Source of the DNA: Halorussus litoreus | Lineage (GTDB): Archaea > Halobacteriota > Halobacteria > Halobacteriales > Haladaptataceae | Assembly (NCBI RefSeq): GCF_003382685.1 | Contig: NZ_KZ859511.1 | Span: forward strand, 1-49,287 | DNA: 49,287 bases | Direction: 5' to 3' | Shown here: piece after piece, positions 17,867 through 26,555 of the stretch | Layout: every line of letters starts with the position of its first letter | Position numbering within the stretch: the stretch's first letter is position 1 | The notes under the pieces: generated by a model | The model's input: only the letters and a program-made list of their open reading frames with translations | Database searches by the model: none | Told to the model about the DNA's origin: nothing | Position numbers and translations under genes: made by a program

Positions 17867-19147
17867 ATGACCAACGACCGCTCCGACGCGACGGACGATT
17901 CCCACGCGACCGACGCCGCCGACCCGCTGGCGTGGGCTCGCGACCATATGCCCGTGCTGGCCTCGTTCGCCGACGAGTACGGCGAGACCGAGCCGTTCGA
18001 CGGCTACACAGTCGCCGTGGCGTCGCACCTCGAATCCAACACCGGCGTCCTCATCGAGACGGTTCGCGCTGCCGGGGCGGAGGTGCTGTTCGCACCGAGC
18101 GAACCCCAGAGCACGCACGGCGACGTGGTCGAGGCGCTCGACTCGGTCGAGGGCATCACCGCGTTCGCCGAAGAGGGGATGTCAGACGAGGCGTTCGACG
18201 AGGCCCAGCACGCGCTGCTCGAACGCGAACCCGACTTCGTCCTCGACGACGGCTGTGAACTCATCGCGAAGGTACACGCCGAACATCCGGACGTGGCCGA
18301 GCAGGTGCTGGGCGGCGGCGAGCAGACCACCGCAGGTGTCACGCGCCTCGAAGCGATGGACGAGGAGGGCGTGCTGGAGTTCCCGGTGTACGGCGTCAAC
18401 GACACGCCGATGAAGCACTTCTTCGACAACGTCCACGGCACGGGTGAGTCGTCGCTGACCAACGTCGCCATCTCCACAAACAGCATCATCTCGGGGAAGA
18501 CCGTGGTCGTCGCGGGCTACGGCTACTGCGGCCGGGGCGTCGCCCGAAAGGCCCGCGGCATGGGCGCACAGACGGTCGTCACCGAGGTCGACCCCCGGCA
18601 GGCGCTGGAGGCGCACATGGACGGCCACCGCGTCACGAACATGGGCGAGGCCGCCGCGGAGGGCGACCTGTTCGTCACCACGACCGGCAACCGCGACGTG
18701 CTGCGCCGCGAGCACTTCGAGGCCATGAGTGACGGCGCGATGCTCGCCAACTCCGGGCACTTCGACGTGGAGATCGTGGTCGACGACCTCGAAGCCATGG
18801 CGGAGTCGATCTCCCACCCGAAGGAGGGAGTCACCAGATATCACTTGCCTGAGGGCCGACGGCTCGACCTGCTCGCGGAGGGGCGACTGGTGAATCTCAC
18901 CGGTCCGTACAGTCAGGGCCACCCCGCAGAGGTGATGGACACCACGTTCGCGATGATGTTCGTAGCTGCACACGACATGCTCACGGCCGACGAACGCCTC
19001 TCGCCGGGCGTCTACGCCATCCCGGACCGGCTCGACCGCGCGGTCGCCGACCGGAAGCTCGACACGCTCGACGTCACAATCGACCAACTCACGGAGCGCC
19101 AGCGCGAGTACTACGACGACTGGGAGCACGCCGACAGCAGTTTCTGA
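17867..19147 (+). CDS. ahcY: Adenosylhomocysteinase (S-adenosylhomocysteine hydrolase)
   Basis: A 426-residue SAH hydrolase that splits S-adenosylhomocysteine into adenosine and homocysteine, removing the product inhibitor of methyltransferases. Visible are GGGEQTTAGVTRL, the active-site stretch VNDTPMKHFFDN (Lys and Asp retained), GTGESSLTNVAISTN, and the NAD-binding loop VVVAGYGYCGRGVA. It has the shorter archaeal C-terminus, lacking the bacterial/eukaryotic KPDHYRY tail. The frame is open for 315 bases further upstream, but the TATA position and family start point to ATG 17867. The first 20 residues are an acidic leader. Confidence 0.95.
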   Translation: MTNDRSDATDDSHATDAADPLAWARDHMPVLASFADEYGETEPFDGYTVAVASHLESNTGVLIETVRAAGAEVLFAPSEPQSTHGDVVEALDSVEGITAFAEEGMSDEAFDEAQHALLEREPDFVLDDGCELIAKVHAEHPDVAEQVLGGGEQTTAGVTRLEAMDEEGVLEFPVYGVNDTPMKHFFDNVHGTGESSLTNVAISTNSIISGKTVVVAGYGYCGRGVARKARGMGAQTVVTEVDPRQALEAHMDGHRVTNMGEAAAEGDLFVTTTGNRDVLRREHFEAMSDGAMLANSGHFDVEIVVDDLEAMAESISHPKEGVTRYHLPEGRRLDLLAEGRLVNLTGPYSQGHPAEVMDTTFAMMFVAAHDMLTADERLSPGVYAIPDRLDRAVADRKLDTLDVTIDQLTERQREYYDDWEHADSSF

Positions 19148-19173
19148 GTCGGCTCGCCCGTCGACTCCCCGAG

Positions 19174-19818
19174 CTACGCCTGGAACATCTGTCCGAACAG
19201 CGTGGCCTGCCCGCGCCGAAGCCGCTCCAGAAACGCCGACTTGCTGATGCCGACCGCCGCGGCCACCTCGCTCGCGGTCGTCTCCCGCGGGACCGCGAAG
19301 TAGCCCATCTCCAGCGCGGTCCGGAGCGCGACCTCCTGTGCCGGCGTGAGGTCCCAGCGCTGTGCGACCGCGTCGTCGTCCTCGTCGCCGAGCGGGAAGA
19401 CCCGCTCCAGCGAGACCCCGACCGTCTCCGCCGCGGCAGCCAGCACGCCCTGCAGCACGTCGTGGCCGACGACCGCGCCGGTGTAGCGCTCTACGCCCTC
19501 GCGGTATTGGAGCGTCTCGGCCATGAATCCGGCGTCGCCGAGTTCGTGGACCACGCAGGGGTGTTTCGACAGACAGCGGAAGTTGGTCCGGCTGTCGGTC
19601 CGCGAGGCGTGGAGGTATCGCACGCGCTCGTCCGCGTCGAGAACCGCGGCGAGGTCGTCGGCACCTTCGCCCGCCGAGAATCGGAGAAGTGCGTAGCCGT
19701 CGCGGCGGAGCTGCGGCGGTCGGGCGTCGATGGTCGCGCCGGTCTCGCGGGTCGCATCTGCGAGCGGGCAGTCGTCGCCCGTGACGCTGAATTCGACGAC
19801 GAGGCATTCGTCGATCAT
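19174..19818 (-). CDS. Bat-type helix-turn-helix regulator (HTH_10)
   Basis: A 214-residue regulator of the haloarchaeal bacterio-opsin-activator-like family. Residues 1-150 form the N-terminal sensory-type domain; the C-terminus carries the HTH_10 domain: LTPAQEVALRTALEMGYFAV, then ASEVAAAVGISKSAFLERLR. Such proteins are abundant in haloarchaea and usually control nearby genes; the ligand is unknown. It is convergent with ahcY and divergent from paaA (480 bases away), so control of the paa operon is possible but unsupported by a visible operator. Confidence 0.88.
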   Translation of the reverse strand: MIDECLVVEFSVTGDDCPLADATRETGATIDARPPQLRRDGYALLRFSAGEGADDLAAVLDADERVRYLHASRTDSRTNFRCLSKHPCVVHELGDAGFMAETLQYREGVERYTGAVVGHDVLQGVLAAAAETVGVSLERVFPLGDEDDDAVAQRWDLTPAQEVALRTALEMGYFAVPRETTASEVAAAVGISKSAFLERLRRGQATLFGQMFQA

Positions 19819-19900
19819 GATGGAACGATCGAATTCGATGGTTCAGATTCGGAGCTGACCGGCAAGCGAACAGCAAAATTGTGACGAACGTATTTCACAA

Positions 19901-20075
19901 AGCCCCCGCCCGCTCGCGGTCGCTCAGCGGGATATCTGGCGCGCGCAGGACTGCGCGCGCCGTCAGAGGCAAGCTCTGACGAGCCTGCGCTCGCTTCGCT
20001 CGCGCAGACGCCAGATAGTGGCCGCGCTGAGGCGACTAAACTGGACGCGAGCGAGCGCCCCCTTTCAGTCCCACC
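19901..20075. repeat. Structured intergenic repeat, family A, copy 2
   Basis: The second copy of the element at 2896-3010. Stem A pairs 19911-19918 with 20046-20053 (CGCTCGCG/CGCGAGCG). Stem B pairs 19923-19929 with 20025-20031 (CTCAGCG/CGCTGAG). Stem C pairs 19934-19940 with 20010-20016 (ATCTGGC/GCCAGAT). In place of the simple loop of copy 1 it carries extra hairpins: GCGCGCA/TGCGCGC, GTCAGAG/CTCTGAC and CTGCGC/GCGCAG. The tail CCCTTTCAGTCCCACC is identical to copy 1. The element sits between the Bat-type regulator and paaA. Confidence 0.7.
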
Positions 20076-20298
20076 CGAGGATGGTTGGCCGAGTGGCGCG
20101 CTCCCGGTGGTCTGCTCAGCCGGAGTGCTACTGGTGGGTAGGTTAGTCGGCGCGCTCCCGATGGATTCATCGGCCGAGCGCGGGGGAGTGGCGGCAAGCC
20201 CTCGACGCGGATTCATAATCGTCTTTCACGCGCAAAGTACATAAAAGCAGTCTATGGGCGGGTGAATCGGTAAGCCGGTCGGGGACGAGTTTCCGAGC

Positions 20299-21246
20299 AT
20301 GGACATCGAAGCGGTAAAACAGCGCGCGGGACCGCGCGAGTTCAGTCCCAAAGACGACCTTCCGGAGGAGTACCGGAAGGCGGCCACGCGGATGATCCAG
20401 TTCCACGCGAACAGCGAGATCATGGGCGCGTATCTGGAACGGCCGTTCATCCGGCAAGCGCCGAGCCTCGACCGAAAGTTGGCGTTCTCGGCGAAGGTGC
20501 AGGACGAGATCGGCCACGGCCAACTGCTGTACCGGGCCGCCGAATCGCTGGGAATCAAGTCCCGCGAGCAGATGCTCGACGAACTGGCCGAAGGCGAGGG
20601 CAAGTTCCTCAACTGCTTCCACTACCCGATGGAGAGCTGGGCCGAGGTGCCGATGATCGCGTTCTTCGTCGACGGCGCGGCGATGCGCCGACAGGCCACG
20701 CTCAAACGCACGAGCTGGGAGCCGTACGCCCACGCGATGGACAAGGTGTGCTTCGAGGAGGGGTTCCACGTCAAGCACGGCGAGGACATCATGCGCGAGT
20801 TGGCGACCGGGTCGAAGAGAGAACAGGAGATGCTTCAGGACGCCTTCGACGAGTGGTGGCCCCGCATCATCCAGTTCTTCGGGCCGACCGACGATAAGTC
20901 GACCCACCACGACTTCTCGGCCGACGTGGGCCTGAAGACGATGACCAACGACGAACTGCGCAACGCCTTCCTCAACGCCTACGTGCCGAAGGCCGAGAAG
21001 TACGGGCTCGAAATCCCGGACGAACCGCGCATCCGGGACAACGGCGACGGCACCTACGAGGTCGTCGAAGAGGACCTCGACTGGGAGGAGTTCTTCACCA
21101 TCGCGAAGAACGATTCGCCGGGCAGTCACGAGCAGATCGGCAAGCGAGAGCGCACCCAGGAGGCCGTCGAGTGGGTCCGCGAGAGTCTGGACGACTGGGA
21201 GCGAGCCAGCGCCGGTGCGAACGCAACTCCGGAGGCGGCAGACTGA
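20299..21246 (+). CDS. paaA: Phenylacetyl-CoA 1,2-epoxidase catalytic subunit PaaA
   Basis: A 315-residue catalytic subunit of the ring-epoxidising multicomponent mono-oxygenase. Ferritin-like diiron ligands are visible: Glu40 (HANSEIMGAYLE), Glu70 and His73 (QDEIGHGQ), and later EEGFHVKHGED. The enzyme uses O2 to form the 1,2-epoxide of phenylacetyl-CoA, committing the aromatic ring to aerobic breakdown. It is first in a tight operon paaA-paaB-paaC-paaD-zinc ribbon with gaps of 2, -1, 10 and 23 bases. TACATAAAA about 58 bases upstream is the best TATA candidate, implying a leader of about 30 bases. Confidence 0.95.
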   Translation: MDIEAVKQRAGPREFSPKDDLPEEYRKAATRMIQFHANSEIMGAYLERPFIRQAPSLDRKLAFSAKVQDEIGHGQLLYRAAESLGIKSREQMLDELAEGEGKFLNCFHYPMESWAEVPMIAFFVDGAAMRRQATLKRTSWEPYAHAMDKVCFEEGFHVKHGEDIMRELATGSKREQEMLQDAFDEWWPRIIQFFGPTDDKSTHHDFSADVGLKTMTNDELRNAFLNAYVPKAEKYGLEIPDEPRIRDNGDGTYEVVEEDLDWEEFFTIAKNDSPGSHEQIGKRERTQEAVEWVRESLDDWERASAGANATPEAAD

Positions 21247-21248
21247 CC

Positions 21249-21581
21249 ATGATCTGGGAAGTGTTCCGACAGGAGGACGCCGGCGAGTATCACACCCACT
21301 GCGGCAACGTCCACGCGCCCGACCGGGAGATGGCCAAGCTGTTCGCCCAGATCCAGCACGGTCGCCGGAAGCCGACCAACAGCCTCTGGGTCGCGCCCAA
21401 AGAGGAGATCGGCGAGGTCGACACCGAGGACGCGAAGTTCGGCGGCACCACCGACAAGTCGTATCGGTGGGTGATGGGCTACAAGGACCTCGACGCCGCG
21501 TTCGCCGAGGAGGTCGCCGACTCCGAGAGCGAGCAGGAGGAGGCCGACGAGGCCAAGCGCGCCCGCGGAGGTGACGACTGA
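21249..21581 (+). CDS. paaB: Phenylacetyl-CoA epoxidase subunit PaaB
   Basis: A 110-residue small subunit. It begins MIWEVFRQEDAGEYHTHCGN and contains the family segment REMAKLFAQIQHGRRKPTNSLWVAP, quoted in part (QHGRRKPTNSLWV). PaaB bridges two PaaAC heterodimers and has no catalytic residues. The tail is acidic. It starts two bases after the paaA stop, and its own TGA overlaps the paaC ATG. Confidence 0.93.
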   Translation: MIWEVFRQEDAGEYHTHCGNVHAPDREMAKLFAQIQHGRRKPTNSLWVAPKEEIGEVDTEDAKFGGTTDKSYRWVMGYKDLDAAFAEEVADSESEQEEADEAKRARGGDD

Positions 21582-22468
21582 TGGCTGCCGAAGAAGCTGA
21601 ATCGACCGAACAGGCGGAGCGAACCGGTCTCGGGATGCCCGACGACCTGAGCGACGACGAGCGCGAGGCGGTCGAGACCCTCCTCTACCGGCTGGCCGAC
21701 GACGAACTCGTGATCGCCGAGCGCTACACCGAGTGGCAGGTCCGCGCGCCAACCCTCGAATCCGACCTCGCGCTCGCCAACATCGCGCAGGACGAGTTCG
21801 GTCACGCCCGGCTCTGGTACGACCTGCTGGAGGACTTCGGCGCGACCGAGGCCGACCTCATCTTCGAGCGCGACCCGGCCGACTTCCGACACGCCACGCT
21901 CGCCGAACTCCCGTTCGAGGACGGCGACTGGGCCGACGCCATCGTGCGCTCGTACCTCTACGACGAGGCCGAAGCGCTCCGGCTCGAAGCGCTCGACGGG
22001 ACTGCCTACCCGCGCATCGCCGACCGCGTCGGCAAAGTGCTCGGCGAGGAGGACTATCACCGCGAGCACGCCCAGAACTGGCTGGAGCGACTCGCCGCCG
22101 ACGAGCAGGGGCTGGCCCGCTTGCAGGACGCGGTCGACCGACTGCTCCCCGCGGCGCTCGCGCTCTGGGAACCGGTCGACGAGGACGTGGAGGCTCGCAT
22201 CGACGACCTCGGTATTCGGACCGATTCGCTCGACTCGATGCGCGAGCAGTGGTTCGACCGCGTGCTCCCGTTCCTCCGCGCGCTCGGCCTCGACACGCCG
22301 GAGGGCGTCCGCGAGGACCCCGAGTCGTTCCTGCCCGACCACCGCGGCCGCGACGGCGACCACACCGACGACTGGCCCGACCTCCACGACGAGATGACCC
22401 GCACGTACCGCGAACTCGGCCGCACCGAGGCCCACGAGATAATGCCCGACCCGGACGAGGCGGAGTGA
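21581..22468 (+). CDS. paaC: Phenylacetyl-CoA epoxidase structural subunit PaaC
   Basis: A 295-residue ferritin-like subunit that pairs with PaaA. The helix motif ANIAQDEFGHARLWY keeps the ExxH pattern (Glu72, His75), and EEDYHREHAQNW follows later. In characterised complexes PaaC is structural and does not hold the working diiron site. The N-terminus has an acidic leader of about 20 residues. The ATG overlaps the paaB stop, indicating coupled translation. Confidence 0.93.
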   Translation: MAAEEAESTEQAERTGLGMPDDLSDDEREAVETLLYRLADDELVIAERYTEWQVRAPTLESDLALANIAQDEFGHARLWYDLLEDFGATEADLIFERDPADFRHATLAELPFEDGDWADAIVRSYLYDEAEALRLEALDGTAYPRIADRVGKVLGEEDYHREHAQNWLERLAADEQGLARLQDAVDRLLPAALALWEPVDEDVEARIDDLGIRTDSLDSMREQWFDRVLPFLRALGLDTPEGVREDPESFLPDHRGRDGDHTDDWPDLHDEMTRTYRELGRTEAHEIMPDPDEAE

Positions 22469-22478
22469 CTACCGAATC

Positions 22479-22967
22479 ATGAGCTTCGACACCGACTTCG
22501 ACCCGAGCCTCGAACCGGACGGGGACTGCACCGACGTGGCGGAGATCGACCCCCTCGAAGAGCCGTCGGCCTGCGCGTACACCGACTACACCGCCGGCGG
22601 TTCGGTCGCCGACGAGGTGCCCGCGACCGGCGAGGGCGCGGAGGGCGTCGAAGCCGATATCTGGGATGCCCTTTACGAGGTGGAGGACCCCGAGATGCCC
22701 GTCTCCGTCGTGGACCTCGGACTGATATACGGAGTCGAGGCCACGGAGCGAGTCGACGAGGGACACCACGCCGAGGTCGTGATGACGCTGACCTACACCG
22801 GCTGTCCCGCGCGGGACATGCTGACCGACGAAATCGAGGCGGCCGTGTCGGGCGTCGACGGCGTCGAGTCCGTGGACCTCCGACTCGTCTGGAGCCCCGA
22901 GTGGTCGGTCGAGATGGTGACCGAGAACGGCAAGGACGACCTGCGGGAGTTCGGACTGAGCGTGTGA
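22479..22967 (+). CDS. paaD: PaaD N-terminal part: MIP18/DUF59 iron-sulfur assembly domain
   Basis: A 162-residue protein whose C-terminal two thirds form a MIP18/DUF59 domain: IWDALYEVEDPEMPVSVVDLG, the TYTGCPARDML segment with the conserved Cys, and SPEWSVEMVTENGKDDLREF. The first 55 residues are an acidic extension. In bacteria PaaD also has a C-terminal Cys4 zinc ribbon; here that part is encoded separately 23 bases downstream. PaaD is thought to help mature the epoxidase metal centre. Confidence 0.88.
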   Translation: MSFDTDFDPSLEPDGDCTDVAEIDPLEEPSACAYTDYTAGGSVADEVPATGEGAEGVEADIWDALYEVEDPEMPVSVVDLGLIYGVEATERVDEGHHAEVVMTLTYTGCPARDMLTDEIEAAVSGVDGVESVDLRLVWSPEWSVEMVTENGKDDLREFGLSV

Positions 22968-22990
22968 CTCACGATGAGAGACAACGAACC

Positions 22991-23158
22991 ATGAGAGGAC
23001 TCGACCCCAGCGTCGACACGTCGGGCGAGGAGTCGGGGGCGGAGTGTCCCTACTGCGGCTCGACCGACACCGAGCGCGAGCACCCGAAGGGGCCGTCGCT
23101 CTGTCGGTCGATGCACTACTGCAACGCCTGCGAGCAGCCGTTCGAGAAGTTCGAGTAG
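22991..23158 (+). CDS. PaaD C-terminal part: small zinc-ribbon protein
   Basis: A 55-residue protein with CPYCGSTDTEREHPKG and then CRSMHYCNACEQPF, giving a CxxC...CxxC zinc ribbon. It closely resembles the C-terminal ribbon of bacterial PaaD, including the closing FEKFE. With the preceding gene it makes up a complete PaaD in two pieces. ATG 22991 was chosen as the only start giving a domain-sized protein; a longer frame to 22901 runs through the end of paaD. Confidence 0.85.
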   Translation: MRGLDPSVDTSGEESGAECPYCGSTDTEREHPKGPSLCRSMHYCNACEQPFEKFE

Positions 23159-23171
23159 CCGCGCGGCCGTC

Positions 23172-24842
23172 CTACTCCTCGTCGTCGCCGTTCGTCCGGG
23201 AGCGGTACCACGCGGTCGCTAGGCCGACACCGGTGGCGAGGGCTCCGGTTCCGATTCCGAAGCCCGGCACGCCAGTCGCCGACTCGTCGTCCTCGTTCGA
23301 CGTCAGCGTCGGTTTCTCCGACGTGGTTTCCACCGTCGTGGTTCCGTCGGTCGTCTGGCGAGTCGTCGTCGCCGTGGTCGTGGTCCTCGTGGTCATCTCC
23401 GTGCGCGTTCCCGAGACCTTGAGCACGTAGTGATCCGAGTCCAGTTTCCGTTCGTCCGACGCCAATACGTAGAGCCCTTCGTCCGTAAGAACCGGACCGC
23501 GAATACCCAACTTGCCGAGTTCGACCTCCGACTGGACGGTTCCAGTTCGGAGGTCCGCGACGACCAACTTCCGTCCCGTACAAGCGTAGACGAAGAAGCG
23601 GTCGGCAGAGGCACACCAGACCGCTTGCTCGAAGTCCGTCTTCCACTGTAGCTCCCCCTCTCGCTTGCCGAAGCAGAGCAGACGACCGGTGACTCCCGCT
23701 TCCGACGCAACGGGGACGACCACGCGGTTCTTCGTCTGAATCGGGTCGCCGTTGAGGACGGAGTGTTCGCCCTCCCAGACCGAGAGGATGTCGTTATCGT
23801 GGAGGTCGAACTCCCACCGACGGGTGAATGGGTCGCCCGTACCGTCGGGGTCCGCGACGAAGTACGCCCTGACCACGTCCGAGCGGTTTGCCACGATAGT
23901 TCCGTCGGCGTCCACTATCTCGGTCGGGTCGTCGGGCTCTTGGGAGGGGGTCACCGACACCCGAAGGGAGACTGAACTTCGGTCGGAACTGAACGGCGCG
24001 ACGTTCACGCCTCCCGTCGGCGTGTTCATCGAGTTCGGGTTGAACTGCAGGACGCCGCGATTCCACGACCCGATGTAGGCCTTGTCCTGACCCAAGGCGG
24101 GCGAACTCGTCGCGGCGTACCCCTTCCCACCGGGTTGCTCTTTCGAGTTCCAGACTCGACTCCCGTCGTTACGATTGAAGGCCAGTAGCGGGCCGTCGAA
24201 TGGATACGACTGTCCGATGATGACCTTGTCGGGCGGTTCGCTGCGGCGGTCGCCCTGTTCGGTGTCGTACACGAGGGGTGCGCCCGCGAAGGGTGCTTCC
24301 TGACTGTCCCCCGACGCGCTCCACTTGATACGTCCGTCTGACAGGTCGACGGCATACACGCTCGCGCCAGCGTAGACCGAGGGCATGAAGGTGTACGTCG
24401 TGCGCGTCACGTAGACCGTATCGTCGACGACGGTCTGACCGAGCGTCTCTATCGTCGAGACGTTGTCGCCCTCGCTCGCGTCGCGCGCCGTCCACGCGGT
24501 CGAACCGTCCTCGCGGTCCAGCGCGGACACTACGACCGGCTCGTTTCCCGAATCCGCTTTCGAGAACCCCGGCGCAACGACGTAGTTCTCGGTGACTATC
24601 GGTTCGCGGTGGTCCTCGCTCTGGTTGCCCGGCGTCCCGATGGGCGTCTCCCATTCAACGTTCAGGTCCTGCATCGGCGGAGAGAGGTCCGGTCGGTAAC
24701 TGGTTCGCCTGTTCGACCCGCCGTGAGTCGGCCACGGATGGCGACTTCCCGATCGACTCGTCGATTCAGCCCCTGCGGCCCCCGAACCAAGACCGAGCGT
24801 CGTCGCTAGGGTTCCGACGAAGGTGCGGCGATCGAGTTTCAC
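23172..24842 (-). CDS. Tat-exported PQQ-like beta-propeller protein with PGF-type C-terminal anchor
   Basis: A 556-residue secreted protein. It begins with a Tat signal (KLDRRTFVGTLATTLGLGSG). The body has repeated blades of the PQQ-like kind (ALDREDGSTAWTA, AVDLSDGRIKWSA, AFNRNDGSRVWNS, CFGKREGELQWKT). A Thr-rich linker, probably glycosylated, follows at about 490-520, then VPGFGIGTGALATG, a hydrophobic stretch and basic YRSR, matching the PGF-CTERM plan for archaeosortase processing. The GTG at 24842 was preferred to TTG 24866 because a TTATAAAT-like TATA lies 25-32 bases upstream. Its task is unknown; it converges on the paa operon. Confidence 0.85.
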   Translation of the reverse strand: MKLDRRTFVGTLATTLGLGSGAAGAESTSRSGSRHPWPTHGGSNRRTSYRPDLSPPMQDLNVEWETPIGTPGNQSEDHREPIVTENYVVAPGFSKADSGNEPVVVSALDREDGSTAWTARDASEGDNVSTIETLGQTVVDDTVYVTRTTYTFMPSVYAGASVYAVDLSDGRIKWSASGDSQEAPFAGAPLVYDTEQGDRRSEPPDKVIIGQSYPFDGPLLAFNRNDGSRVWNSKEQPGGKGYAATSSPALGQDKAYIGSWNRGVLQFNPNSMNTPTGGVNVAPFSSDRSSVSLRVSVTPSQEPDDPTEIVDADGTIVANRSDVVRAYFVADPDGTGDPFTRRWEFDLHDNDILSVWEGEHSVLNGDPIQTKNRVVVPVASEAGVTGRLLCFGKREGELQWKTDFEQAVWCASADRFFVYACTGRKLVVADLRTGTVQSEVELGKLGIRGPVLTDEGLYVLASDERKLDSDHYVLKVSGTRTEMTTRTTTTATTTRQTTDGTTTVETTSEKPTLTSNEDDESATGVPGFGIGTGALATGVGLATAWYRSRTNGDDEE

Positions 24843-24866
24843 GTGAGACGACGTATCCGAAAACAA

Positions 24867-24874
24867 TTATAAAT
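24867..24874 (-). promoter_or_regulatory. TATA box of the beta-propeller gene
   Basis: ATTTATAA on the minus strand, 25-32 bases before the GTG at 24842. This decides between the GTG and an upstream TTG start. Confidence 0.65.
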
Positions 24875-25085
24875 CTACCGTTCAGCAGATATGTTTCCGG
24901 ATTAAATGAGAGAGAGGGCAAGGAACTCGCGGCTCAGACCGTTGCAGACGGACCGAGAGTGGATGACGGGGCCGGACGGCTGATGTGTCATGGCCTGCCA
25001 CGGCGCAACCGGTGTGACAGCACTCGTGTTTCTCGACAGTACTAGCTTAATTATTGTGGCCGAATTCCGAGTGGTTCGAAGGCCG

Positions 25086-25526
25086 TCACGAACTGCCCGG
25101 GCTGCGGTGGGCGTCGTTACGGACTTCCTCCACGACCGGCGCGCCTTCGAGCGCGAGCAGTCGCTCCTTCAGCGCGGTCCCGTCGCCCGCCGAGTAGCCG
25201 CCGAGCGAGTCGACTCCGACGACGCGGTGGCAGGGAACCACGAGCGGGACGGGATTGTTCCCGCACGCGCGGCCGACCGCGACCGGCGCGGTGTCGAGCG
25301 CGGTCGCGATTTCGCCGTAGGTTCGCGTCTCGCCGTACGGGATCGCCTGCATCTCGGCCATCACCGCGCCGGTGAACCCGTCGGGGAGCGCGACCGCGAG
25401 GTCGAACGCGCGGCGCTCGCCCGCGGCGTACTCCCGAACCTGCTCGCGGATCGACGCGTCCGACTCGGACGCGTCGAGCCGCGAGGCGTCGAGTTCGACG
25501 GTCCGACCGAACAGGTCGACGTTCAT
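25086..25526 (-). CDS. ogt: Methylated-DNA--protein-cysteine S-methyltransferase
   Basis: A 146-residue O6-alkylguanine-DNA alkyltransferase. The catalytic motif VPCHRVVG (acceptor Cys99) and the helix-turn-helix with the arginine finger (GRACGNNPVPLV) are present, as is IPYGETRTYGEIA. It removes alkyl groups from O6 of guanine in a single-use reaction. The length is that of the short C-terminal-domain form with a small N-terminal part. The gene is divergent from the isomerase gene at 25666. Confidence 0.92.
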   Translation of the reverse strand: MNVDLFGRTVELDASRLDASESDASIREQVREYAAGERRAFDLAVALPDGFTGAVMAEMQAIPYGETRTYGEIATALDTAPVAVGRACGNNPVPLVVPCHRVVGVDSLGGYSAGDGTALKERLLALEGAPVVEEVRNDAHRSPGSS

Positions 25527-25633
25527 CGGTCGAACCTCGGCGGGCGAGGACTTCGGCGTTTCGGTGGCTCGGTCGCCTGCGACATCGGCCCGTCACGTGC
25601 CGGCGACCTATCGCGCGCCACCGTCGTGAGTTA

Positions 25634-25640
25634 CCCTTAT
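25634..25640 (+). promoter_or_regulatory. TATA element of the PaaG-like gene
   Basis: CCCTTAT lies 26-32 bases before ATG 25666 and supports that start over a GTG 21 bases upstream. Confidence 0.6.
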
Positions 25641-25665
25641 CGTCGTGGCACCGGACCGTGGACGT

Positions 25666-26430
25666 ATGCACGTCACCGACGAGGACGGCGTCAGGACCGT
25701 CACCTTCGACCGGCCCGAGGTCATGAATGCGTTCACGCCCGAAATCGCCGAGGAACTCGCCGAGGTCTTCGCCGAGGCAGACCCGGACGCCCACGACGCC
25801 ATTGTCCTCACAGGCGAGGGCGCGGCGTTCAGCGCGGGCGGAGACGTTCAGTCGATGGCCGAGCGCGAGGAGACGCCCGAGGAAGCCTACGAGCGCGTGA
25901 CCGAGACGTTCGGGCGCGTGGTCGAGGAGGCGTTGTCGGCGCGGGTCCCCATCGTCGCGAAGGTGAACGGCGACGCCGTGGGCGCGGGGCTCGCAATCGC
26001 CGCGGTGTCGGACTTCGCCTACGCCGCCGAGTCCGCGTCGTTCAGCTGCGCGTTCGTCCGCGTGGGCCTGATCCCCGACACGGGCGGGAGCTTCCTGCTT
26101 CCACAGCTCGTGGGGCTCCGGACCGCCAAGCGACTCGCGTTCACCGGCGAGTTCTTCGGCGCGACCGAGGCCGCCGAGATGGGGCTCGTCAACGAGGCGG
26201 TTCCCGAAGGGGAACTCGACGAACGGGTCGCGGACCTGCTCGACACACTACGAGCGCGCCCGACGCGGACCATCGGCCTCGCCAAGCGCGCCATCCACGA
26301 GAACGCGGGCCGGGGCTGGCGCGAGGCGCTGGACTACGAGAACGTCGTCCAGTCGCAGGCGTACGCCACGCCCGAGCACGAAGAGGGCGTCGCCGCGTTC
26401 CTCGAGGGTCGGGACCCCGAGTTCGACTGA
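25666..26430 (+). CDS. Enoyl-CoA hydratase/isomerase family protein, PaaG-like
   Basis: A 254-residue crotonase. The oxyanion-hole segments are GAAFSAGGDV and NGDAVGAGLAIA. At the catalytic position it has VGLIPDTGGSFLLPQLVG, with Asp138 where hydratases usually have Glu; this matches PaaG, the 1,2-epoxyphenylacetyl-CoA isomerase, which uses Asp. It probably converts the PaaABC product to oxepin-CoA, although other isomerases share the Asp. It lies 2.5 kb after the paa operon but under its own promoter. A perfect 22-bp hairpin follows 30 bases after its stop. Confidence 0.82.
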   Translation: MHVTDEDGVRTVTFDRPEVMNAFTPEIAEELAEVFAEADPDAHDAIVLTGEGAAFSAGGDVQSMAEREETPEEAYERVTETFGRVVEEALSARVPIVAKVNGDAVGAGLAIAAVSDFAYAAESASFSCAFVRVGLIPDTGGSFLLPQLVGLRTAKRLAFTGEFFGATEAAEMGLVNEAVPEGELDERVADLLDTLRARPTRTIGLAKRAIHENAGRGWREALDYENVVQSQAYATPEHEEGVAAFLEGRDPEFD

Positions 26431-26459
26431 GGCCCGTCCGTTCTACCACACTCGGCTAC

Positions 26460-26509
26460 GGGCGGCCGCGGTGGACCGCGGCGGCTACCGCGGTCCACCG
26501 CGGCCGCCC
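26460..26509. terminator. Perfect 22-bp GC-rich inverted repeat
   Basis: Bases 26460-26481 and 26488-26509 are exact inverted copies (left arm begins GGGCGGCCGCGGTGGACCGC) around a six-base loop CGGCTA. The element lies 30 bases after the isomerase stop and 46 bases before the next start. It could end transcription or protect a 3' end; no T-run follows, so the terminator call is tentative. Confidence 0.5.
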
Positions 26510-26555
26510 GCGCTCGACGACGCCATTGAAATGTCCGTGGCGAGTAGGCGAGTGC

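Noticed and set aside
20082-20170. tRNA-like GGTTGGCCGAGTGG block upstream of paaA
   Set aside because: It resembles a Leu/Ser D arm by chance, but no acceptor, anticodon or T arm follows.
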